Below are positions 46,653 through 54,031 of a stretch of DNA of 64,000 nt, piece after piece. The DNA lies in assembly GCA_037135095.1 (NCBI GenBank), contig JBAXKZ010000001.1, positions 62,001-126,000 on the forward strand, written 5' to 3'. The DNA is from CAIMZW01 sp037135095 (GTDB lineage: Bacteria; Actinomycetota; Actinomycetes; Nanopelagicales; Nanopelagicaceae). Both the position numbers and the translations under genes were made by a program. The notes under the pieces were generated by a model. That model saw nothing but the letters and a program-made list of their open reading frames with translations. It searched no databases and was not told where the DNA came from. Each line of letters opens with the position of its first letter. The stretch's first letter is position 1.

Positions 46653-47378
46653 ATGCCACCGATCGATGATGCCGAAATCGAGCGCATTTTAATTGTGACC
46701 GCTCATCCAGATGACTTGGATTTTGGCGCCGCTGGAACTATTGCTCAATGGGTCAAAGCTGGAATCGCGGTCTCGTATTGCATCTGCACCAATGGCGATC
46801 AAGGTGGCGAAGATCCTGATGTCCCGCGCGATGAAATGCCTAAAATTCGGCAGCGCGAGCAGCGCGCAGCCGGTGCCGCCCTCGGCGTAACTGATATTGA
46901 ATTCTTAAATTACCGAGATGGCTGGTTAGAACCAACCATCGAACTGCGCAAAGCGATCGTTCGTCAGATCCGCCGGGTGCAACCCCAACGAATGGTTATT
47001 CAAAGCCCCGAACGAAATTGGGATCGGTTATTTGCTAGCCATCCTGACCATATGGCAGCAGGTGAAGCGGCAATTCAAGCGGTCTACCCCGATGCCCGAA
47101 ATGCCTTTGCCTTTGAAGATTTATTAAAGGTGGAAGGTTTGAAACCGTGGACCGTTGATGAAGTTTGGGTTATGTCTTCCAATATGGCAGATCACCATGT
47201 GGATATCACCGAAACTTTTGGGCAGAAGATGGCGGCGCTCCACTCGCACGTTAGTCAGACTGCACACAATCCAGAACTTGAGAACATGGTCCGCTCGTGG
47301 GGCGAACGAAATGCCCAATCGGTTGGATTGCCAGAAGGAAGATTGGCAGAGACTTTTAAAATCGTCGGTACTAAATAA
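46653..47378 (+). CDS. LmbE/PIG-L family N-acetylglucosaminyl deacetylase-like protein
   Basis: A 241-residue zinc hydrolase with the metal motif AHPDDLD near residue 17 and SHPDHMA near 128. Relatives deacetylate sugar conjugates (MshB) or cleave mycothiol conjugates (Mca); which applies here is not clear. AGAAGGAG precedes the ATG. It is divergent from pcrA and convergent with the cyclophilin, whose stop is two bases away within a shared palindrome. Confidence 0.87.
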   Translation: MPPIDDAEIERILIVTAHPDDLDFGAAGTIAQWVKAGIAVSYCICTNGDQGGEDPDVPRDEMPKIRQREQRAAGAALGVTDIEFLNYRDGWLEPTIELRKAIVRQIRRVQPQRMVIQSPERNWDRLFASHPDHMAAGEAAIQAVYPDARNAFAFEDLLKVEGLKPWTVDEVWVMSSNMADHHVDITETFGQKMAALHSHVSQTAHNPELENMVRSWGERNAQSVGLPEGRLAETFKIVGTK

Positions 47379-47390
47379 CTTATTTAGTAC
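47368..47390. repeat. perfect inverted repeat spanning two convergent stop codons
   Basis: GTACTAAATA / TATTTAGTAC with a 3-base spacer. It contains the last codons and stops of both the deacetylase and cyclophilin genes, so both proteins end in Thr-Lys. It lacks GC pairs and a T tail, so it is a weak terminator at best. Confidence 0.75.
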
Positions 47391-48075
47391 TTAGGGAAAT
47401 ACTTTCGATCGCGATCTTCTGCTTTGGCGTGCCATCAGAACTGCCATCGATTACTCCGGCTGCAGCAATCGCTTTAACAATATCCAGGCCCTTAGTTATC
47501 TGACCCCAAATCGTGTAACTGGGTGGCAATGTCGTATTGGCATAGACCAAGAAGAATTGGCTGCCATTGGTATTTGGACCAGCGTTGGCCATGGCAACTG
47601 TTCCGGCTGGATAATTATTATTCACCGAGGCCGGCATGGCAGTTGGCTCGTCTGGGATATAGAACGTGGGACCTCCGCTGCCAGAGGCAGTTGGATCGCC
47701 ACACTGCAAAACATAAATCCCTTTAGTCGTTAACCGATGACAGAGCGATTGATCGTAATAACCGCTATTGGCCAACATATAAATGGCGTTAACGGTAAGT
47801 GGCGCTTTGGAAGCGTTAGTCAAAATCGAGATCTCGCCACAGTTAGTATTCAAAGTTAGGGTGCTACTTCGGATCATCATCATTCGCTTTGGCATCATTG
47901 GAGCGCCAACTTGCTTGGGTAGGTGAGCAGCTGCCGTCGTCGTATGACAAACGATTTTCACTGCCTTTGGTTTGACTGGCGTAGTTGTTGTCTTGCGCTC
48001 GGTCGCCTGCGAAGTTGTAATCAGAAATGGAAAACTCAGAATCACGATGATCGCAACCGCTGCTTTCCGCTTCAT
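47380..48075 (-). CDS. secreted cyclophilin-type peptidyl-prolyl isomerase
   Basis: A 231-residue exported protein: signal peptide (about 1-24), a Thr/Lys/Pro-rich and Met-rich linker to about 70, then a cyclophilin domain (CHRL, GDPTASGSGGPTF, MANAGPNTNGSQFFL, WGQITKGLDIV). FH in the family motif is replaced by CH. Four Cys residues in the exported part could form disulfides. The ATG at 48075 has GGGAG upstream and follows guaA by 2 bases. Confidence 0.87.
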   Translation of the reverse strand: MKRKAAVAIIVILSFPFLITTSQATERKTTTTPVKPKAVKIVCHTTTAAAHLPKQVGAPMMPKRMMMIRSSTLTLNTNCGEISILTNASKAPLTVNAIYMLANSGYYDQSLCHRLTTKGIYVLQCGDPTASGSGGPTFYIPDEPTAMPASVNNNYPAGTVAMANAGPNTNGSQFFLVYANTTLPPSYTIWGQITKGLDIVKAIAAAGVIDGSSDGTPKQKIAIESISLSTK

Positions 48076-48077
48076 CT

Positions 48078-49628
48078 CTACTCCCATTCAATAGTTCCCG
48101 GTGGTTTGGAAGTGATATCCAAAACAACTCGGTTTACTTCTCGGACCTCATTGGTAATTCGGGTAGAGATTTTCTCTAACACCTCGTACGGAATGCGGCT
48201 CCAATCAGCAGTCATAGCATCTTCAGATGAGACCGGCCTGAGAACAATTGGATGACCATAAGTTCGGCCATCGCCCTGGACTCCAACACTGCGCACATCA
48301 GCAAGCAAAACTACGGGACATTGCCAAATTACGCGGTCCAACTGCGCTAATTTTAATTCCTCTCGGGCGATGGAATCAGCTTTTCGCAAGATTGTAAGTC
48401 GATTCTCAGTAACTTCCCCGACTATTCGAATCGCCAAGCCTGGGCCAGGGAAGGGCTGACGCATCACAATCTCTTCTGGCAGTCCAAGTTCTAAACCGGC
48501 TTCGCGTACCTCATCTTTAAATAACGAACGTAACGGCTCGATCAAGGTGAATTGCAGGTCGTCGGGCAGGCCACCAACATTGTGGTGTGACTTTATATTC
48601 GCCGTTCCGGTGCCACCACCTGACTCAACCACATCTGGATAAAGCGTTCCTTGAACCAAGAAATCAATGCCTTCGTGCTCGGAAATTTCGCGCGCAGCTG
48701 CCTCAAAGGCGCGGATGAATTCGGCACCAATAATCTTTCGCTTTTGCTCTGGATCTGTTACGCCAGCCAATTTTTCCATGAATCGCTCGCGCGCATCCAC
48801 AACTTTTAGCGCAACGCCGGTTGCATCAACAAAGTCACGTTCGACCTGCTCGGCTTCACCTTCGCGAAGAAGACCGTGGTCGACAAAAACGCAAGTCAAT
48901 TGCGAGCCGATTGCCTTCTGAACTATTGCGGCTGCGACCGCCGAATCAACGCCACCCGATAGCCCACAAAGTACATGGCGATCTCCAACCAGGGCCTTGA
49001 TTTTTGCCACTTCAGTAGCAACAATATTTTCGGAATTCCAAGTTGGCTTACAACCCACAATATCAATTAGCCAACGACGTAAGATCTCCTGACCATTTTC
49101 TGAGTGGAGTACCTCTGGATGGAATTGCACTCCGGCAAGCTTTGCGTTGGCATTTTCAAATGCAATGATTGAAGTGCTGGCAGTTGCTGCGATGGCAACA
49201 AAGCCGCTGGGTACTGCTGTGACGCTGTCGCCGTGGCTCATCCAAACGTTAAATGTTTCAGTTAAACCGTTGAGCAATATTGAGTCATTGCGGTGAGCCA
49301 ACCCAGTGCGGCCAAATTCGGATTTACCAGTTTCGGTTACAACACCGCCAAGTGCAGCGGCCATGACTTGGAAACCGTAACAAATTCCAAAAATTGGAAT
49401 TCCGAGCTTAAAGATCTCGGCATCAAAAGTAGGTGCGCCGGCTGCGTAAACGCTCGCTGGGCCACCCGAAAGAATTATCGCACTTGGCCTTCGCTTTGCT
49501 ACTTCAGCGGCAGAAATAGTTGAGGGAACAATTTCGGAGTAGACCTGTGCTTGCCGAACTCGTCGCGCAATCAACTGCGCGTACTGAGCTCCAAAATCAA
49601 CTACTAGAACTAGTTCCGGATCAAGCAC
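48078..49628 (-). CDS. guaA: GMP synthase (glutamine-hydrolysing)
   Basis: Converts XMP to GMP; 516 residues. Class I amidotransferase domain (about 1-190) with the nucleophile in GICYGFQ and FHPEV; ATP-pyrophosphatase domain with SGGVDSAVAA; C-terminal dimerisation domain ending TSKPPGTIEWE. The GTG start overlaps the guaB3 end by 8 bases. Confidence 0.95.
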   Translation of the reverse strand: MLDPELVLVVDFGAQYAQLIARRVRQAQVYSEIVPSTISAAEVAKRRPSAIILSGGPASVYAAGAPTFDAEIFKLGIPIFGICYGFQVMAAALGGVVTETGKSEFGRTGLAHRNDSILLNGLTETFNVWMSHGDSVTAVPSGFVAIAATASTSIIAFENANAKLAGVQFHPEVLHSENGQEILRRWLIDIVGCKPTWNSENIVATEVAKIKALVGDRHVLCGLSGGVDSAVAAAIVQKAIGSQLTCVFVDHGLLREGEAEQVERDFVDATGVALKVVDARERFMEKLAGVTDPEQKRKIIGAEFIRAFEAAAREISEHEGIDFLVQGTLYPDVVESGGGTGTANIKSHHNVGGLPDDLQFTLIEPLRSLFKDEVREAGLELGLPEEIVMRQPFPGPGLAIRIVGEVTENRLTILRKADSIAREELKLAQLDRVIWQCPVVLLADVRSVGVQGDGRTYGHPIVLRPVSSEDAMTADWSRIPYEVLEKISTRITNEVREVNRVVLDITSKPPGTIEWE

Positions 49629-50733
49629 GATGAATAACGACTTCTACCCGCTGGAATTCTTTGAGATCGGAATAACCTGAAGTTGCCATTCCCCGACGTA
49701 GCGCGCCAAAGAGATTCATCGAACCATCGGCTGTGTGAGATGGGCCGGTAAGAATTTCTTGGAGCGTTCCAACAGTGCCGACATGGACTCTGTCACCACG
49801 TGGAAGTTCAGAGTGATGAGCTTCAGAACCCCAATGCCAACCTTTACCTGGTGCTTCAATGGCACGGGCAAGCGGTGACCCCATCATTACGGCATCAGCA
49901 CCACATGCAATTGCTTTCGCGATATCTCCGCTGCGACCAACGGAACCATCAGCGATAACGTGAACATACCGGCCACCGGACTCATCCATATAGTCGCGGC
50001 GGGCCGAAGCGACTTCAGCCACAGCAGAAGCCATTGGAACTGCAATTCCTAAAACGGTACGGGTTGTGTGGGCAGCGCCGCCACCAAAACCAACCAGCAC
50101 GCCCGCAGCGCCTGCTCTCATTAAGTGAAGCGCTCCAGTACCCGTGGCACAGCCACCAACGATTACCGGCACATCAAGTTCGTAGATAAATTTCTTCAGG
50201 TTTAGAGGTGCATTCTTAGTTGCGACATGTTCGGCGCTAACAGTGGTTCCGCGAATTACAAATAGGTCTACACCGGCATCAACCACGACTTTGTGAAGCT
50301 CGGCAGTTCGTTGTGGCGAAAGTGCGGCGGCAACTGTTACACCGGCGGCTCGGATTTCAGCGATTCGTTCTTTGATCAACTCTGGAATAATTGGTGCGGC
50401 ATAAAGCTCCTGCATTCGACGGATCGCCTGCTCTTGTGGCAATGAGGCGATTTCACCTAATTGAATCCTGGGATTTTCATGGCGGGTCCAAAGGCCCTCT
50501 AAATTAAGGACACCAAGGCCACCTAATTTTCCAATGGCAATCGCTGTCTCTGGTGAAACAACCGAATCCATTGGCGCCGCCATCATCGGTAGCGCGAACT
50601 TATAGGCATCGATCTGCCAGTTAATTGAAACTTCTTCGGGGTCGCGGGTACGACGACTGGGCACGATGGCAATATCGTCAAAGGAATAAGCAATTCGCGC
50701 GCGCTTTCCGGGGCCGATCTCGATTTCATTCAT
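49621..50733 (-). CDS. guaB3: GuaB3 family IMP dehydrogenase-related protein
   Basis: A 370-residue (beta/alpha)8 protein of the IMPDH/GMPR superfamily, lacking CBS domains as GuaB3 proteins do. The substrate loop where IMPDH has a catalytic Cys reads GFGGGAAHTTR, without Cys. GDRVHVGTVGTL and an ADGSVGRSGDIAKA phosphate-binding loop are retained. It lies between guaA and guaB, as in mycobacteria (Rv3410c). Activity and regulation of actinobacterial GuaB3 are unsettled; a regulatory role is possible. Confidence 0.88.
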   Translation of the reverse strand: MNEIEIGPGKRARIAYSFDDIAIVPSRRTRDPEEVSINWQIDAYKFALPMMAAPMDSVVSPETAIAIGKLGGLGVLNLEGLWTRHENPRIQLGEIASLPQEQAIRRMQELYAAPIIPELIKERIAEIRAAGVTVAAALSPQRTAELHKVVVDAGVDLFVIRGTTVSAEHVATKNAPLNLKKFIYELDVPVIVGGCATGTGALHLMRAGAAGVLVGFGGGAAHTTRTVLGIAVPMASAVAEVASARRDYMDESGGRYVHVIADGSVGRSGDIAKAIACGADAVMMGSPLARAIEAPGKGWHWGSEAHHSELPRGDRVHVGTVGTLQEILTGPSHTADGSMNLFGALRRGMATSGYSDLKEFQRVEVVIHRA

Positions 50734-50742
50734 GGCTAGTTC

Positions 50743-51861
50743 TCATCCCTTACGACTGTAATTAGGAGCGTCGGCAATATCCAAAATGTCATGAGGGTGG
50801 CTTTCTTGAAGTCCGGCCGAGGTGATTTGAATCAATTGACCATTGCGTTGTAAGTCGTTGATCGTTGCCGCACCGGCATATCCCATTCCGGATCGCAAAC
50901 CGCCTACTAGCTGATGAACAACAACAGCCACAGATCCTCGATATGCAACCTTGCCCTCAATTCCTTCGGGCACTAACTTATCTTCAGAGAGCACGTCATC
51001 TTGCATGTAACGATCTTTGGAATACGACTTCTGCTCACCACGAGATTGCATAGCGCCAAGTGAGCCCATACCTCGGTAGGCCTTAAATTTGCGGCCATTA
51101 ATTTCAACTAGTTCACCAGGGGATTCATCGCAGCCAGCCAACAGTGAACCCAACATGACGGTATCGGCGCCAGCAACGATCGCCTTGGCGATATCGCCAG
51201 AATACTGCAGGCCGCCATCTGCGATCAGTGGGATATCGGCTTTCACACAAGCTTTGTGAGCCTCCATAATGGCAGTGACTTGTGGAACTCCGACTCCTGC
51301 GACAACTCTTGTGGTGCAGATCGAGCCTGGACCAACGCCAACTTTCACCGCGTCAACACCAGCATTTATGAGAGCTTGAGCACCGGAACGAGTTGCCACA
51401 TTTCCACCAATAATTTCAATCTGCGGAAAATCTTTTTTAATTCGAGCGATCGCATCGAGAACCGCACGGTGATGGCCGTGCGCCGTGTCCACAACTACAA
51501 CGTCAACGCCGGCTTCGATTAGCGCCGCGGCTCGAGCAAAACCATCATCGCCCACACCAACTGCCGCACCAACTAATCCAGCTCTCTTTGCTTCAATTAC
51601 ATGCTTAACCTGATCTTCGATCGGAAGATTGCGATGGACGATTCCAATTCCACCAGCTTTAGCCATGGCGATCGCCATCCGCGCTTCTGTAACGGTATCC
51701 ATCGCAGAGGAGATGAGTGGGACTTTGAGGGTGATCTTTCGAGTTAGGCGCGTTTCCGTCAGAACTTCGCTTGGAACTACATCAGAGGCATCGGGCAAGA
51801 GAAGCACATCATCGTAAGTAAGGCCCAGCATTGCTACCTTGTCGCGAACTCCATCTAGCAT
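50743..51861 (-). CDS. guaB: IMP dehydrogenase without CBS (Bateman) domains
   Basis: Oxidises IMP to XMP; 372 residues instead of the usual about 490-500. The catalytic barrel is complete: VPLISSAMDTV, GGNVATRSGA, the catalytic Cys in GPGSICTTR (about 182), ADGGLQYSGDIAKA and the flap MGSLGAM. Where two CBS domains are normally inserted, between IEDQV...KR and GLVGAAVGV (about 85-97), the chain runs straight through. This removes the known site of GTP/ATP feedback. TAGACT 6 bases before the ATG and no Shine-Dalgarno suggest a leaderless message. Confidence 0.94.
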   Translation of the reverse strand: MLDGVRDKVAMLGLTYDDVLLLPDASDVVPSEVLTETRLTRKITLKVPLISSAMDTVTEARMAIAMAKAGGIGIVHRNLPIEDQVKHVIEAKRAGLVGAAVGVGDDGFARAAALIEAGVDVVVVDTAHGHHRAVLDAIARIKKDFPQIEIIGGNVATRSGAQALINAGVDAVKVGVGPGSICTTRVVAGVGVPQVTAIMEAHKACVKADIPLIADGGLQYSGDIAKAIVAGADTVMLGSLLAGCDESPGELVEINGRKFKAYRGMGSLGAMQSRGEQKSYSKDRYMQDDVLSEDKLVPEGIEGKVAYRGSVAVVVHQLVGGLRSGMGYAGAATINDLQRNGQLIQITSAGLQESHPHDILDIADAPNYSRKG

Positions 51862-51867
51862 TGGAGA

Positions 51868-51873
51868 AGTCTA
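51868..51873 (-). promoter_or_regulatory. putative -10 of a leaderless guaB promoter
   Basis: TAGACT on the minus strand, 6 bases before the guaB ATG. No Shine-Dalgarno is present. No good -35 was found. Confidence 0.33.
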
Positions 51874-51882
51874 GTGGTCGCT

Positions 51883-52773
51883 CTAAGCGCCAACCGCCCT
51901 CGCTATCTCCTCAGCCGCCTGCTCTAGATCCACAACATAGGTTGCATCGGGGCATGAGGTGCCTTGCCACCCCGGTCCGCCCACAATAATTCTGGGCGCC
52001 GGACGAAGGGCTGGCAACTGGTGGATATATTCCAGATCGGCATTTGCCGAAAGCTGCGCCCAAAGAAATACAGCTGGCGGTGCGGATCTCTTGATCACTT
52101 CGTTAAGCGCAACCTGAGGTATCCGAGCGCCCAAAAATTGCGATTCGATCTGTCGTTCGGCAAGCGTTGCAACCAAGGCGCGGACCGCTAATGAGTGAAT
52201 CTCCTCGCCGATGCATGCAACCAAAACGGGTCGGGAATTTATCGGATTTGTTAATTCGGCAATTGGCTCTCCAAGAACCCGCTTGATAATTTCAGTTACA
52301 AAGTGCTCTGTGCCAATCCCGGAGCCATCAATCTCCCACTGCTCTCCGATACGAATTAAGAGCGGGGTTAAAACACAATTCCAAGCCTCAACAACCCCGT
52401 TAACTTTGATCTCCTCACGAATAATCGCTTCTACTATTTCGCGATTGAAAGCCTGCGAAGCCCGATAGAGAATTTCGGCTTGAGAAGAATCGACATGCGG
52501 GCAACCGGATGCGCTGCGAACTGGCTCGGAGGGAGTTGAAATAAATCCCGCCTTTGCTCGGGCGGCAGCATCGGCTGGTGGTACACCCATAATGACCAAC
52601 TTGCGCATCGCAGTTAACAAGGCCACATCGCTTGGGTTATAAAGGCGATTGGCTCCCACATCATGGGAGCTAGGACCCACCCCATAGCGCCGATCCCAAG
52701 TCCTGAGGGTCGAAGGTGCCACCCCGAGTTGGCGGGCGAGGGCTGAGACCGTCAGTGGTCCCTGGGAGTTCAT
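51883..52773 (-). CDS. MerR-type regulator with CarH/LitR-like B12-binding light-sensor domain
   Basis: A 296-residue regulator: MerR helix-turn-helix (about 6-60, VSALARQLGVAPSTLRTWDRRYG), linker, four-helix bundle and cobalamin-binding domain. The bundle holds the Wx9EH signature (W146, E156, H157) that defines B12 photoreceptors, and the B12 domain has ExH (E191-H193), LGARIP, and IIVGGPG. In CarH, adenosylcobalamin keeps the dark tetramer on DNA and light releases it. ATG at 52773 is used; a longer frame is possible. It is divergent from whiB in the slot where sigD lies in M. tuberculosis. Light regulation is inferred from the motif. Confidence 0.87.
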   Translation of the reverse strand: MNSQGPLTVSALARQLGVAPSTLRTWDRRYGVGPSSHDVGANRLYNPSDVALLTAMRKLVIMGVPPADAAARAKAGFISTPSEPVRSASGCPHVDSSQAEILYRASQAFNREIVEAIIREEIKVNGVVEAWNCVLTPLLIRIGEQWEIDGSGIGTEHFVTEIIKRVLGEPIAELTNPINSRPVLVACIGEEIHSLAVRALVATLAERQIESQFLGARIPQVALNEVIKRSAPPAVFLWAQLSANADLEYIHQLPALRPAPRIIVGGPGWQGTSCPDATYVVDLEQAAEEIARAVGA

Positions 52774-52806
52774 GAGCCTATGGTCTATGAGTTCGCACCG
52801 TTGCAC

Positions 52807-52814
52807 CACTTGAA
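52807..52814 (+). repeat. CACTTGAA direct repeat, copy 1 (possible operator)
   Basis: First copy of an 8-base repeat in the 119-base spacer between the CarH-like and whiB genes; the second copy starts 48 bases later. Confidence 0.4.
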
Positions 52815-52854
52815 ATGTGAGAAATCACCCATTTTCACCCTGAAAGGGGGCTGG

Positions 52855-52862
52855 CACTTGAA
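52855..52862 (+). repeat. CACTTGAA direct repeat, copy 2, overlapping the whiB -35
   Basis: Second copy, including most of the TTGAAC -35 of whiB. A protein bound here would block that promoter. Confidence 0.4.
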
Positions 52863-52886
52863 CAACCTATGAAACGATTGTATGGT
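52858..52886 (+). promoter_or_regulatory. whiB promoter (leaderless)
   Basis: -35 TTGAAC (52858-52863), 17-base spacer, -10 TATGGT (52881-52886), then 6 bases to the ATG at 52893. Spacing places the transcription start on the start codon, and no Shine-Dalgarno is present. Confidence 0.6.
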
Positions 52887-52892
52887 TTGGCC

Positions 52893-53195
52893 ATGACCGA
52901 GATCTCCAGATTACCAAAGCCAATCGCCTCTGCTTGGGAGTGGCAACAAAGCGGTGCCTGTCGCGACCTGCCTACCGAGATGTTCTTCCATCCCGATGGC
53001 GAAAGAGGACCTCGGCGACGAAATCGTGAGAATGCGGCGAAAGCGGTCTGCTCTTCCTGTCCCGTTATCGCGGCCTGTCGGGCTCACGCTTTGGCAGTTC
53101 AAGAGCCATATGGAATTTGGGGTGGGCTATCCGAAGATGATCGACTCTCGCTCCTGAATGTTATTGAACCAGATTCTTTTGGAACCGCCTCTTAA
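52893..53195 (+). CDS. WhiB-family iron-sulfur transcription factor
   Basis: A 100-residue WhiB protein. The four Fe-S cysteines are in GACRD and AVCSSCPVIAAC, followed by the GIWGG turn and a short C-terminal region (LSEDDRLSLL). WhiB proteins bind a 4Fe-4S cluster and the primary sigma factor. The position near groEL matches whiB3 of M. tuberculosis (Rv3416). ATG at 52893 fits the leaderless promoter; an ATG at 52869 lies upstream of the -10 and would be excluded. Confidence 0.92.
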   Translation: MTEISRLPKPIASAWEWQQSGACRDLPTEMFFHPDGERGPRRRNRENAAKAVCSSCPVIAACRAHALAVQEPYGIWGGLSEDDRLSLLNVIEPDSFGTAS

Positions 53196-53199
53196 AGCT

Positions 53200-53964
53200 T
53201 TAGTTTAAGTTCTGATCCACCATCAGCCAGGCTCGAACTCCGCCGACTATGCCAGCAGAATTTGGAACGATCACCACATCTTCGCCCAGCTGCTCAACTA
53301 TCTCCGGCCGAATTCGGCGGGAATTTCCGCCACCAATATAAAGACGATCCCAGTGAAAGACCGGCCGAAGGTCAATCACCATGCTACGAATTCGGCGCGA
53401 CCAAAAACTATCTCCCAAACGCCGGCGCTCATGTTCTCCAATCCAGGTGTCGTAACTGGTGGCCCGACGGATCGGCGCGTGCGAAAGTTCGATATGTGGC
53501 GCCAACTTCCCGCCGTCAAACATTGAAAATCCTAAGCCAGTTCCGAGCGTGACAACGATTTCGAGCCCAGAGCCAGCCACTACACCGGCGCCATGAACTT
53601 CGGCATCATTTAAGACTAAAGCTGGCTTACCAAATTGATTCCGAAGTGCTTGTGCTAAATCAAAGCCTCGCCATTGTTGAAGCAACTCTGGATCGATTCG
53701 CGTTCGCGGCCCTTTTATATTTATGTAATGCGGCGTATGAACAACTACGCCATGTCGAATCATTCCGGGGACGCCAACAGTCACTCGATCAAAGGCCGGC
53801 AATTGATTGGCAAGTTCAACAAATAGTTCGAGCAATCGAGCCGGCGACAACGGGTAAGGAGTTGGGAGTTGAATTGGTTGCGCATGCATCGTTCCAGCCG
53901 AATCCAGAACTGAGGCTTTGATGCTCATGCCCCCACAATCGATACAGAGCGTCATCATGGTCAT
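53200..53964 (-). CDS. ROK-family sugar kinase, polyphosphate glucokinase-like
   Basis: A 254-residue kinase of the ROK/PPGK type: N-terminal phosphate loop CIDCGGMSIK, LNDAEVHGAG and the ATP/polyP loop TLGTGLGFSMF. Length and these motifs fit actinobacterial polyphosphate glucokinases, which phosphorylate glucose with polyphosphate or ATP. The donor preference is not provable here. It is convergent with whiB, 4 bases apart. Confidence 0.78.
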   Translation of the reverse strand: MTMMTLCIDCGGMSIKASVLDSAGTMHAQPIQLPTPYPLSPARLLELFVELANQLPAFDRVTVGVPGMIRHGVVVHTPHYINIKGPRTRIDPELLQQWRGFDLAQALRNQFGKPALVLNDAEVHGAGVVAGSGLEIVVTLGTGLGFSMFDGGKLAPHIELSHAPIRRATSYDTWIGEHERRRLGDSFWSRRIRSMVIDLRPVFHWDRLYIGGGNSRRIRPEIVEQLGEDVVIVPNSAGIVGGVRAWLMVDQNLN

Positions 53965-53977
53965 GGGACATTAAAGC

Positions 53978-54010
53978 AAAAAACCAGCCGCACGAATATC
54001 GCGCGACTGG
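53978..54010 (-). terminator. rho-independent terminator after groEL
   Basis: On the minus strand a 10-base stem CCAGTCGCGC / GTGCGGCTGG with GATATTC loop, followed by a T-run of six. Confidence 0.85.
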
Positions 54011-54031
54011 CTTTTACAAGTGAATTTAAAA

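Noticed and set aside
52869..53195. Longer whiB reading frame from ATG at 52869
   Set aside because: This ATG lies upstream of the -10 element and the WhiB domain starts after 52893.
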